Below are positions 9,126-16,123 of a DNA stretch of 29,424 nt, piece after piece. The translations under genes were made by a program, and so were the position numbers. Positions within the stretch are counted from its first letter, which is position 1, and every line of letters begins with the position of its first letter. The stretch comes from Pelosinus fermentans (lineage in GTDB: Bacteria > Bacillota > Negativicutes > DSM-13327), in contig DJJR01000056.1 in NCBI GenBank assembly GCA_002434245.1, positions 1 to 29,424 on the forward strand, given 5' to 3'. The notes under the pieces are model-generated. The model did no database searches and was not told the origin of the DNA. It saw only the letters and a list, made by a program, of their open reading frames with translations.

Positions 9126-9434
9126 CTATCTCCCAGAAGGAGTAATTTTTTCGCTTGTGAGCATTCGGCCTTTTTCGTCGTAAGTCATCAGCAAGTTATA
9201 TTTTGGTAATTCCATACTTTCGCGGTATCCATTACTTCTATATGTAAATATGCTTGCAATAGATGAACTTTCACCAAAAAAATTAGTAACCTTTTTTACA
9301 GGTCCTAGAAGGTTTTCTGCATCCCTGTCCGTAAATAATTTATGACCGTTACTTGCTTCTTGTGCGTACGAAACGCTACAGAGTATAAGTAAGGTTGCTA
9401 AAATGTATAAAGTAATCAATCTTTTAATATGCAT
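9126..9434 (-). CDS. N-terminal part of an amber-split secreted protein
   Basis: It encodes 102 residues with a clear Sec signal peptide: basic start, hydrophobic core (about residues 6-20) and an SYA-QE cleavage site. It ends with MTYDEKGRML, a YD-like repeat, just before an in-frame TAG. The next codon in the same frame opens 176 more residues with the same repeat type. GTG at 9437 is also possible, but the ATG at 9434 is better spaced from GAGGAAAG. Together the two parts would be an exported protein of about 279 residues. I do not recognise a specific family beyond the repeat resemblance. Confidence 0.6.
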   Translation of the reverse strand: MHIKRLITLYILATLLILCSVSYAQEASNGHKLFTDRDAENLLGPVKKVTNFFGESSSIASIFTYRSNGYRESMELPKYNLLMTYDEKGRMLTSEKITPSGR

Positions 9435-9487
9435 CACACTTTCCTCACTTCAATGGTATAGTGGTTCATTTTATATCAGTAGTTCTA

Positions 9488-9516
9488 ATTTTAAACGTCA
9501 TTACTATTTTCAACAA
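9488..9516 (-). promoter_or_regulatory. Weak sigma-A-like promoter for the split secreted gene
   Basis: On the minus strand TTGTTG (9516-9511), a 17-nt spacer and TAAAAT (9493-9488) lie about 55 bp before the start of the secreted protein. The -35 match is poor, so this is a tentative call. Confidence 0.28.
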
Positions 9517-9693
9517 AATTATATAATAAGCATGAAATTTTAACAATTCCATGTGTTAGCCAATATATATATAACGAAGCACAAAGCTCTAAAAGAGATC
9601 AGTTAATTCCTTTAAAGTAACCTTTTCGTTTGTTTAGTTTGGTAGAATTCACATCATTAAAAAATAGCAATTCGCGAAAGAGATAGAATAAAT

Positions 9694-9734
9694 GCAGCCT
9701 GCAACCTTAAAAGGGTAGTAGGCTGCTACTTTTT
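9694..9734 (+). terminator. Orphan terminator-like hairpin
   Basis: Arms 9694-9706 and 9714-9726 form a 13-position stem (one G-U, one A-A mismatch), followed by TACTTTTT. It points along the plus strand, but no plus-strand gene lies within 1.2 kb upstream. It may end a small RNA or be an attenuator or remnant. Confidence 0.5.
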
Positions 9735-9846
9735 AAAGGTTTTTATAACTTCAAGAAGAAAGTAGCAATATATAGTAGAAATATAGAATTTAGTACGTTT
9801 TTCAATCGGTTCCAAGATTTTTTGAAAATGACTCACGTCATGATTT

Positions 9847-10077
9847 ATGGATACATTCGCCCGAACCAAATACAACAATTCAAAATATGTATCGCCTATA
9901 CTTGATTTAGCAAAAGGATATCTTTCAATAGAATTTAATCTATCTAATTTTGATGATGTTACAGGTAAACAAGCTTATTTATTGCTAATTGGCTCAAGTG
10001 TCAAATTAGAGTGGTTAACAAATGAGTGTCGCCAAGGGAGTATTCATATACTTGCTAATTCTAAGGTGGATGAATAG
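9847..10077 (+). CDS. Small hypothetical protein
   Basis: An ORF of 76 residues with no recognised domain, no signal peptide and no membrane segment. There is no convincing ribosome binding site before the ATG, and a stop codon lies two codons upstream in the same frame. Its end overlaps the ATG of the following phosphatase by 8 nt, which suggests either a coupled pair or the remains of a larger gene. Low certainty that it is expressed. Confidence 0.32.
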   Translation: MDTFARTKYNNSKYVSPILDLAKGYLSIEFNLSNFDDVTGKQAYLLLIGSSVKLEWLTNECRQGSIHILANSKVDE

Positions 10078-10441
10078 GAGTGTTAAACTAACTAAGGGGG
10101 CAGAGAATATTAAACTATTATTTGTTTGCAGTAAGAATAAGTGGCGGAGTCTAACCGCCGAGAAAATATTTCACGGTGTTAAAGGTTATGATGTTAGATC
10201 AGCAGGTACGGAAGAGAAAGCTCGTGTAAAAATAACAAGTGGGCATATTGGTTGGGCAGATTTGATTTTTGTAATGGAGAAGAAACATGTAAGAAGGCTG
10301 CAAGAACGGTTTAAAGATAGTCTTTCCCATAAGAAGATTATCTGTCTTAATATTCCCGATGACTATCAATTTATGGATAGTGAATTAATTGAACTTCTTA
10401 TTTCCGCTGTATCAGAACATATTGAATTACCTATGATTTAG
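10070..10441 (+). CDS. COG4551-type predicted protein tyrosine phosphatase
   Basis: A 123-residue member of the small low-molecular-weight phosphatase-like family. Near the N-terminus FVCSKNKWRS contains the CX5R loop (Cys20, Arg26), followed by RSAGT, WADLIFVME and the C-terminal IPDDYQFMDSELIELL typical of the group. Relatives usually start four or five residues before FVCS. Here the best Shine-Dalgarno (AAGGGGG, 10094-10100) stands 8 nt before an ATT codon at 10109, exactly where that start is expected. The ATG at 10070 adds 13 residues and has a cramped site. Either ATT is used, or an original ATG has mutated and the gene is weakly expressed. Confidence 0.75.
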   Translation: MNRSVKLTKGAENIKLLFVCSKNKWRSLTAEKIFHGVKGYDVRSAGTEEKARVKITSGHIGWADLIFVMEKKHVRRLQERFKDSLSHKKIICLNIPDDYQFMDSELIELLISAVSEHIELPMI

Positions 10442-10547
10442 ATTAAAAACCAACAGGATTATTGTAGATCATTAGGGCAGTTCAAATTTATTATAGTAGC
10501 TTTTCTTTTTGTAGCAATAGAAAGACAATTAGAGATTTATTGGTTTT

Positions 10548-10577
10548 GGATGGGACAACGAACCTGTCCCCGCATCC
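10548..10577. repeat. REP-like GGGACA/TGTCCC hairpin
   Basis: GGATG-GGACA is followed by a 7-nt loop and TGTCC-CCG-CATCC, making a 10-bp stem with a 3-nt bulge. From memory, intergenic repeats of the GGGACA...TGTCCC type are common in Firmicutes and often associate with REP-associated tyrosine transposases. None is present here, so this is a resemblance only. Confidence 0.4.
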
Positions 10578-10628
10578 CTTATATTTATGATCAATTATGA
10601 AAATTTGTCATGTTTCTTGGGAGGCAAT

Positions 10629-10832
10629 ATGAACACTCAAATGTCTGATAAGCTATTAAAACTGAAAGGACTAAAATGCTGTGATGCAAAGCTTGCGCTA
10701 TGTAATGGATTGAGGATTGGTTTTGGAAATAAAGTATTTAGTCATCATTCTAAGCTTACAGGCAAGGATATATTCCGTGGAGAATGGAAGTTAATTTCGA
10801 AATATAGTTCTTGGAGAGTTGTTCAGAACTGA
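10629..10832 (+). CDS. Short hypothetical protein, probably truncated
   Basis: From the ATG at 10629, with a strong GGGAGG site, this gives 67 residues. The text LRIGFGNKVF followed by GEWKLI...SSWRVVQN resembles the first half of a family of small proteins with an IGFG strand and a C-terminal WRI/WRV motif. I recall that family only loosely and give it no name. The frame reopens after the TGA for a further nine codons (ILGMEGIQ), which would fit a nonsense-truncated gene. The stop is 23 bp before the next gene. Confidence 0.42.
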   Translation: MNTQMSDKLLKLKGLKCCDAKLALCNGLRIGFGNKVFSHHSKLTGKDIFRGEWKLISKYSSWRVVQN

Positions 10833-10855
10833 ATACTGGGAATGGAGGGCATCCA

Positions 10856-11452
10856 ATGAAGAAAATTTGGTGTGTAGGAATATTTTTATTTGATGAGGTT
10901 GAAGTATTAGATTTTGCAGGTCCGTTTGAGGTTTTTTCAATAGTTTCTATTCCAGGAGAATCAGACAAACCATTTTTAGTTCAAACAGTATCACAATACG
11001 AAACAATGATAAAGACTCGAAATGGGTTGATGGTGCAACCGCATTTTAGTTTTGATAATGCACCTGATTTCGACATTGTGATTGTTCCTGGCGGATATGG
11101 AGCAGAAGAAATAGAAATAAATAATGAAATAGTAATACAGTGGATTAAAAAGCAAAGTAACAAAGTAGAATTAATTACTTCTGTATGTACAGGTGCATTT
11201 TTGTTAGCAAAAGCAGGATTAATTGATGGTAAACGAGCTACTACCCATTGGATGGATATTGACCGTCTTGAAAGGGAATTTCCTGATGTGAAAGTAGAGA
11301 GTAATTGCAAATTTATTGATGAAGGTTCAATTATTACTTCAGGCGGAATTTCTGCTGGAATAAATATGTCATTTCACATCATTAAGCGGCTATTGGGTGA
11401 AGACGTTGCGAGAACGACTGCAAAGCGTATGGAGTATGATATTATTATTTGA
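10856..11452 (+). CDS. DJ-1/PfpI family protein (isonitrile hydratase-like)
   Basis: A 198-residue single-domain class I glutamine amidotransferase-like protein of the DJ-1/PfpI superfamily. The nucleophile elbow is SVCTGAF with Cys111-Thr112, followed by GKRATTHW (His131). Asp19 in VLDFAGPFEVF corresponds to the conserved acidic residue of isonitrile hydratases and of the N-terminal domain of AraC-type regulators such as FtrA. There is no helix-turn-helix domain, so it is a stand-alone enzyme. The start is the ATG after GGAGGG; an upstream TTG in frame is unlikely. A terminator follows. The natural substrate is unknown. Confidence 0.85.
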   Translation: MKKIWCVGIFLFDEVEVLDFAGPFEVFSIVSIPGESDKPFLVQTVSQYETMIKTRNGLMVQPHFSFDNAPDFDIVIVPGGYGAEEIEINNEIVIQWIKKQSNKVELITSVCTGAFLLAKAGLIDGKRATTHWMDIDRLEREFPDVKVESNCKFIDEGSIITSGGISAGINMSFHIIKRLLGEDVARTTAKRMEYDIII

Positions 11453-11465
11453 TTCGTATATTGTC

Positions 11466-11496
11466 AAAGTACCAGAGTAATGCTGATACTTTTTTT
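11466..11496 (+). terminator. Rho-independent terminator after the PfpI-like gene
   Basis: Arms 11466-11475 and 11483-11492 form a 10-position stem (one mismatch) and run directly into a T-tract at 11490-11496. Confidence 0.75.
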
Positions 11497-11551
11497 GTAC
11501 ATACTAAATATGGACGTGCCACGTAATGGAACCAACTTTGGAGGTGCTTCA

Positions 11552-13593
11552 GTGGACAAAAAACAAATAAATTAATAAATGAAAAGAGCCCTTACTTACT
11601 GCAACACGCCTATAACCCAGTAGATTGGCACCCGTGGGGTGATGAAGCCTTCGATAAAGCAAAACGAGAAGATAAGCCAGTGTTCTTCAGTAGTGGATAT
11701 AGCTGTTGTCATTGGTGCCATGTAATGGAAAGAGAATGTTTTGAAGATCAGGAAGTTGCGGACTTACTGAATCAGCATTTTATTGCTATTAAAGTTGACC
11801 GGGAAGAAAGACCGGATGTCGATGGGATTTATATGTCTGTGTGTCAGGCACTGACGGGGCAAGGTGGCTGGCCGCTGACGATTATTATGGCTCCTGATAA
11901 AAAGCCGTTCTTTGCGGGAACTTTTTTTCCCAAACATAGAAAGATGGGCAGGATGGGATTAGTAGAGCTTTTAACAACCTTGCATCAGCATTGGGAACAT
12001 AATCGGAGTAAAATCGTAGAAGCTGGTAATGAAATTGTCAGTGTCCTACAGAGATCAAAGCCGGCTAGTGAAGAAGGTCAGGTTGGTGAGGAGTTGTTAA
12101 AGCAAGCATTTTTGGAATTAGAAAATAGTTATGACCCTCAGTATGGTGGCTTTGGCTCTGCACCAAAATTTCCTACTCATCATAAGATAACTTTTTTGCT
12201 TCGATATTGGCAGCATTTTAAAGAACCAAAGGCACTTGCCATGGCGGAGAAAACCCTTATGTCTATGTGGCAGGGGGGGATTTATGATCACTTAGGGTAT
12301 GGTTTTGCTAGGTATTCAACCGATCAAAAGTGGTTAGTGCCTCATTTTGAAAAGATGTTATATGATAATGCGTTATTGTGTACGAGTTACCTGGAAGCAT
12401 ATCAATGTACTGGCAATGCGGAGTTTGCCAGAATCGCTGAAGAAATTCTGACCTATGTGATGCGGGATATGATGGACAAAAGCGGTGGTTTTTACTCGGC
12501 AGAAGATGCAGATTCAGAAGGTGTTGAAGGAAAATTCTATGTTTTTACCAGACAAGAGGTATTAGATATCCTTGGGGAAGAAGGAGCACTCTTCGCTGAT
12601 TTTTATCAGATATCTTCACAGGGAAATTTTGAACATGGAACCAGTATTCCAAATCGTATTGGACGGGATCTGGAGGAATACGCCGGGAATGTTAAGAGGA
12701 CAGTAGAGTCTTTAGCAGCGTTACTAGGCCAAGGACGAGAAAAACTGTATCATGTGAGGGCGAAACGAATTCATCCTCATAAGGATGATAAGATCCTTAC
12801 GGCTTGGAATGGATTGATGATTGCTGCATTTGCGAAAGCAGCAAAGGTCTTGAAGAAAGAAAAATATGCTAATGTCGCGGAACAAGGAACAGCGTTTATT
12901 TATGAAAAACTCATGAAGGCAGATGGACGTTTGCTGGCACGTTACCGAGACGGAGAGGCGGCCCATCTGGCCTATGTTGACGATTATGCGTTCTTGCTGA
13001 TGGCTCTGATTGAGATATATGAAGCGACCTGCAATAATCAATATTTGCAGCAAGCTGTGACATTAGCGAAGGATATGGAAGCATTATTTGGAGATACTAC
13101 TGAAGGCGGCTTTTATTTTTATGGTAATGATGGTGAAGAGTTGATTACGCGTTCCAAAGAAATCTATGATGGTGCAATTCCTTCTGGCAATTCTGTTGCA
13201 GCCTTAGCATTGCAGAAATTGGCGGATATAACAGATGATAGAAGTTTCAGCGATATAGCAGAGGGAGTGCTAAATTGTTTTGCTGGAGAAGTCAGCCAGT
13301 ATGCGTCGGGTTATACGTACTTTTTGATGGCTGTGGATTATTATATAGCTGATAATACTAAAATTATTATTGCTGGTGATAGAGAGGCGGCTGATACGAA
13401 GGCTATGTTTGAAGTCGTTAACAGTTGTTTCTTGCCTTCCTCTACAATACGATTTTACGATCGTCCTTCTCAGGAGAATGTTGAGTACAAGGAAATTGAT
13501 CATAAAGCCACTGCTTACATTTGTAGAAATTTCACTTGTCAGCCGCCTATTATTGATACTGAAATATTATGTAATGTATTGGGAAAAACCTAA
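11552..13593 (+). CDS. YyaL-type thioredoxin-domain protein (DUF255), frameshifted near the start
   Basis: The intact reading frame runs from GTG 11680 to 13593 (637 residues). It contains a thioredoxin-like domain with [12 protein letters not shown] and GQGGWPLTI, then a long alpha/alpha-barrel region as in YyaL/SPATA20 proteins (usually about 680 residues). The conserved N-terminus [21 protein letters not shown] is encoded upstream in the same frame but has no start codon. The expected start, GTG 11552 with an ideal GGAGGTG site, is out of frame because the A-run at 11558-11563 has six bases; seven would give a full protein of about 680 residues. Either a 1-nt deletion, a sequence error, or -1 slippage on AAA-AAA. 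Function of the family is poorly known. Overall family call is firm. Confidence 0.82.
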
Positions 13594-13594
13594 T

Positions 13595-13609
13595 CAATAA
13601 TCGTTATCA
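13595..13609. promoter_or_regulatory. Fur-like box upstream of ferritin
   Basis: CAATAATCGTTATCA matches 11 of 14 defined positions of the 7-1-7 Fur consensus TGATAATNATTATCA. It ends 18 bp before the -35 element of the ferritin promoter. Iron-responsive control of a ferritin is plausible. An adjacent inverted repeat (ATCAATAA at 13606-13613, TTATTGAT at 13624-13631) overlaps the -35 and might be a second site. Confidence 0.45.
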
Positions 13610-13626
13610 ATAAATAAAAAAAGTTA

Positions 13627-13655
13627 TTGATGTAAGTTGAGAAATATGTTAAAAT
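13627..13655 (+). promoter_or_regulatory. Sigma-A promoter of the ferritin gene
   Basis: TTGATG, a 17-nt spacer and TAAAAT give a reasonable housekeeping promoter, with transcription expected to start near 13662, about 40 nt before the ferritin ATG. Confidence 0.6.
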
Positions 13656-13703
13656 TAACCTCATAAAAGATGTAATTGTTTTGAAATGAAAGGGGAACAT
13701 CAA

Positions 13704-14192
13704 ATGATTAGTACAAAACTTCAAGATGCATTTAATAATCAAATTCAAGCTGAAATGTATTCAGCACATATGTATTTAGCAATGTCTGTAGAAAGTGAGT
13801 CTAAAAATCTTAGTGGCTTTGCTAGCTGGCTTAGAGCGCAATACCAAGAAGAAAATAGTCATGCTTTTAAATTAATTGATTATTTGTTAGAACGTGGCGG
13901 CAGTGTTAAACTGCAAGCGATTGAAGCACCAGCTGCTGAATATGGTACGCCAGTAGAATTATTTGAAAAAGTATTGGCTCATGAAATACATGTCACCAAT
14001 TTAATTAATAAATTGTATGAAGTGGCTTTAGAAGAAAAAGATTACGCTGCACAAATCTTCTTGCAATGGTTTATTGCTGAGCAGGTAGAAGAAGAAGCAA
14101 CTGCTTCTGCTATTTTAGAAAGATTGAAATTTGTTGGAGATAAAGGCGGTTCCCTTCTTTATATTGATAAAGAGCTTGGCAAACGCGAGTAA
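13704..14192 (+). CDS. ftnA: Bacterial non-heme ferritin
   Basis: A 162-residue four-helix ferritin that oxidises Fe(II) and stores iron in a 24-subunit cytoplasmic shell. The ferroxidase ligands are all in the standard FtnA positions: Glu17, Glu50, His53, Glu94 and Gln127, with Glu130 also present. No heme-ligand Met typical of bacterioferritin is evident. An ATG at 13686 is in frame, but AAAGGGGA at 13688-13695 is correctly placed only for the ATG at 13704, which also gives the normal N-terminus MISTKLQDAFN. It is a single-gene unit with its own promoter, a Fur-like box and a strong terminator. Confidence 0.95.
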   Translation: MISTKLQDAFNNQIQAEMYSAHMYLAMSVESESKNLSGFASWLRAQYQEENSHAFKLIDYLLERGGSVKLQAIEAPAAEYGTPVELFEKVLAHEIHVTNLINKLYEVALEEKDYAAQIFLQWFIAEQVEEEATASAILERLKFVGDKGGSLLYIDKELGKRE

Positions 14193-14197
14193 ATAAC

Positions 14198-14243
14198 ATG
14201 AAAGAATCCATCTCAAATCATGAGATGGATTCTTTCATTATTT
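14198..14243 (+). terminator. Strong hairpin terminator after ferritin
   Basis: Arms 14198-14215 and 14221-14238 form a perfect 18-bp stem with a 5-nt loop, followed by TATTTCG. The T-tract is short, but the stem is very stable. Confidence 0.75.
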
Positions 14244-14301
14244 CGATCAATAGTAAATTTGCTGTTTGCAAAAATTCGAATGTATTGTGTGCGATTGAGA
14301 A

Positions 14302-14331
14302 TTGACAAAAAATAAAAGAAAGTGATATTTT
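14302..14331 (+). promoter_or_regulatory. Sigma-A promoter upstream of the YbjJ-like transporter
   Basis: TTGACA (14302-14307), an 18-nt spacer and TATTTT (14326-14331). Transcription would start near 14338, leaving a leader of about 105 nt in which I see no riboswitch. Confidence 0.6.
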
Positions 14332-14443
14332 AATTAGATGTATAAGTATTATAAAGCATTAGAGCCGCAGATTATTATACAAGAGAATATGTAGAGTGGT
14401 TATATTCAAGGTTTTTTAATTCATATGATAGGTAGGTAATGAA

Positions 14444-15616
14444 ATGGATAAAATGAATGAGAGCATTCTTGCTCAGCATGCCCTGGCGGCACCAGGTAGG
14501 ATGCAGCAGATTTCTACTAGGGTAGCATTCTTCATTGCTGGATTTGGGATTGCGGCATGGGCACCACTTATTCCCTATGCTAAAGATCGCCTTGGCCTTG
14601 ATGAGGGTGTTCTGGGACTTCTTCTGCTGTGTCTGGGCGCGGGATCTATTATTACTATGCCTATCGCTGGTGCGCTTGCGGCGCGCTTTGGCTGTAGGTT
14701 AATGATTGGGGCTGCGGCGTTACTTATATGTGTCTCTTTGCCATTTCTTGCAATAGCTGCAAGTATTCCGGCACTCGTGATTGTGCTCCTAATCTTTGGT
14801 GCTGCTATTGGTGCTGTGGATGTGGTAGTCAATATTCAGGCTGTGATTGTCGAGAAATCCAGTGGTAAAGCAATGATGTCAGGATTTCATGGGCTGTGGA
14901 GTGTTGGGGGCTTTGTTGGAGCAGGTGGTGTTAGTGGTCTTCTGTCGATGGGGGTATCACCACTAGGGGCGGTAGCCTGTGTTGTAGTAGTGATTGTAGG
15001 GCTTTTATTAACGTTCGGAAAGTATTTGCTGCCCTACGGAACTGAAGATAAGGATGGACCATTGTTTGTTCTTCCTAAAGGAATTGTTCTTTTTATAGGA
15101 TTTCTATGCTTTATTGTCTTTCTTGCAGAAGGTTCAATGCTGGATTGGAGTGCTGTATTTTTGACTACTCTGCGAGGGGTTGATTTTTCTCAAGCGGGAC
15201 TTGGCTATTCTTTGTTTTCTGTTACGATGATGATAGGGAGGTTAAATGGGGATCGTATTGTTCAAAAATTTGGAGGCAAAAAGATACTGGTATTCGGTGG
15301 AATCTGTGCAGCTTTAGGACTTTCTATTGCTGTTTTCATTCCAACTTGGATTGCTTCGCTTATTGGTTTTGGGTTAGTCGGGTTAGGGTCCTCCAATATC
15401 GTGCCAGTATTGTATTCTGTACTCGGGCGGCAGAAAGCAATGCCGGCAAACTTGGCAGTATCAGCTGTTACGACCCTTGGTTATTCCGGAATTCTGGTGG
15501 GTCCGGCACTCATTGGTGCTATTGCTCATATAACGAGCCTTTCCTTTGCTTTTTTGATTGTAGCTACAATGCTGCTAATTGTGGCAGCCAGTTCACGAGT
15601 TGTTGCTGAGTTCTGA
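14444..15616 (+). CDS. MFS transporter, YbjJ/fucose-permease-like
   Basis: A 390-residue, 12-helix membrane protein. The N-terminal half carries FFIAGFGIAAWAPLIPYAKD and the later segment EGSMLDWSAVFL, both typical of the YbjJ branch of the major facilitator superfamily (the branch that includes fucose-permease-like proteins). The substrate of this branch is unknown; drug or sugar efflux has been suggested. The AGGTAGG sequence precedes the ATG at 14444; an ATG three codons later (14453) is an alternative. It is a monocistronic gene with its own promoter and a strong terminator downstream. Confidence 0.82.
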   Translation: MDKMNESILAQHALAAPGRMQQISTRVAFFIAGFGIAAWAPLIPYAKDRLGLDEGVLGLLLLCLGAGSIITMPIAGALAARFGCRLMIGAAALLICVSLPFLAIAASIPALVIVLLIFGAAIGAVDVVVNIQAVIVEKSSGKAMMSGFHGLWSVGGFVGAGGVSGLLSMGVSPLGAVACVVVVIVGLLLTFGKYLLPYGTEDKDGPLFVLPKGIVLFIGFLCFIVFLAEGSMLDWSAVFLTTLRGVDFSQAGLGYSLFSVTMMIGRLNGDRIVQKFGGKKILVFGGICAALGLSIAVFIPTWIASLIGFGLVGLGSSNIVPVLYSVLGRQKAMPANLAVSAVTTLGYSGILVGPALIGAIAHITSLSFAFLIVATMLLIVAASSRVVAEF

Positions 15617-15715
15617 AGGGATGGACGTAAGTATCCTAATACATTTTATTTGATTAAATTACCAGCTGTCTTTTAAGGACGATAAAGCTGGTAGAAAATA
15701 ATAAAAGAGTTAAAG

Positions 15716-15759
15716 AAGTTATGTGCTAATCATTATGAGATGTTAGCACATAACTTTTT
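15716..15759 (+). terminator. Rho-independent terminator after the YbjJ-like gene
   Basis: Arms 15716-15729 and 15743-15756 pair perfectly over 14 bp, followed by T-residues to 15759. A weaker hairpin (15660-15667 with 15686-15693) lies upstream. The spore-gene promoter begins only 3 bp after the T-tract. Confidence 0.88.
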
Positions 15760-15761
15760 AC

Positions 15762-15791
15762 TGAATGATTTTTTATATATTGCAAATACTA
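15762..15791 (+). promoter_or_regulatory. Sigma-G-like promoter of the spore protein gene
   Basis: TGAATG (-35) and AATACTA (-10) are separated by 17 nt, each one mismatch from TGAATA and CATACTA of forespore sigma-G promoters. The predicted start is about 31 nt before the ATG of a spore DNA-binding protein, which is where sigma-G control is expected. Confidence 0.68.
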
Positions 15792-15829
15792 TAATTGGTT
15801 CTCGAAAAAATTACTGGAGGTGGTTGTAT

Positions 15830-16027
15830 ATGGGAAAAGTAATGTCAGAAGATGCAAAATATAAATTAGCCCATGACCTTGGCTTCGGTGAAAAAGTAGA
15901 AGACCATGACTGGAGCGATGTAACCACAGGCGAAGTGGGGTCTATGGTGCGTGAGGCAATAAAACGTGGAGAACAGGCCATTACCGAGGAAGCCACACAA
16001 AATGGAAAGATGCATCAACCATATTAA
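15830..16027 (+). CDS. Small acid-soluble spore protein, alpha/beta type (SspF-like)
   Basis: A 65-residue protein read from ATG 15830, set by a CTGGAGGTGG site. The core MSEDAKYKLAHDLGF...DWSDVTTGEVGSMVREAIKRGEQAI follows the pattern of alpha/beta-type small acid-soluble spore proteins: SE-KYxLAxxLGF, a central W, then G-MV-xAI. The spore-protease (GPR) cleavage motif of the major SASPs is absent, as in the SspF branch. These proteins coat and protect DNA in the dormant spore. It stands alone with a sigma-G-like promoter and its own terminator. It is the clearest sign that this organism forms endospores. Confidence 0.83.
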   Translation: MGKVMSEDAKYKLAHDLGFGEKVEDHDWSDVTTGEVGSMVREAIKRGEQAITEEATQNGKMHQPY

Positions 16028-16035
16028 TAGTATCT

Positions 16036-16079
16036 AAAATAGTCGGAAGCTTTAATAAAGCTTTTAGACTATTTTTTTA
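16036..16079 (+). terminator. Terminator after the spore protein gene
   Basis: Outer arms AAAATAGTC (16036-16044) and GACTATTTT (16067-16075) enclose an inner stem AAGCTTT/AAAGCTT (16047-16053, 16057-16063), and the structure ends in seven T residues at 16072-16078. Confidence 0.82.
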
Positions 16080-16123
16080 GTAGGTAAAGAATTTAAGAAA
16101 AACGCTAGGAGTGTGTAGTAAAA

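Larger units (their letters stand above)
9438..9846. other. 409-bp AT-rich intergenic region
   Basis: Apart from the weak minus-strand promoter and the hairpin at 9694-9734, I see no gene here. An eight-codon ORF begins inside the hairpin but looks accidental. No tRNA, riboswitch or mobile element is recognisable. Confidence 0.5.

Noticed and set aside
9691..9717. Eight-codon ORF beginning at the hairpin (MQPATLKG)
   Set aside because: It has no ribosome binding site, and most of it is the terminator stem, so it is probably accidental.
11514..11524. ACGTG-C-CACGT palindrome upstream of the YyaL-type gene
   Set aside because: It is only 11 bp, with no partner evidence; easily chance.
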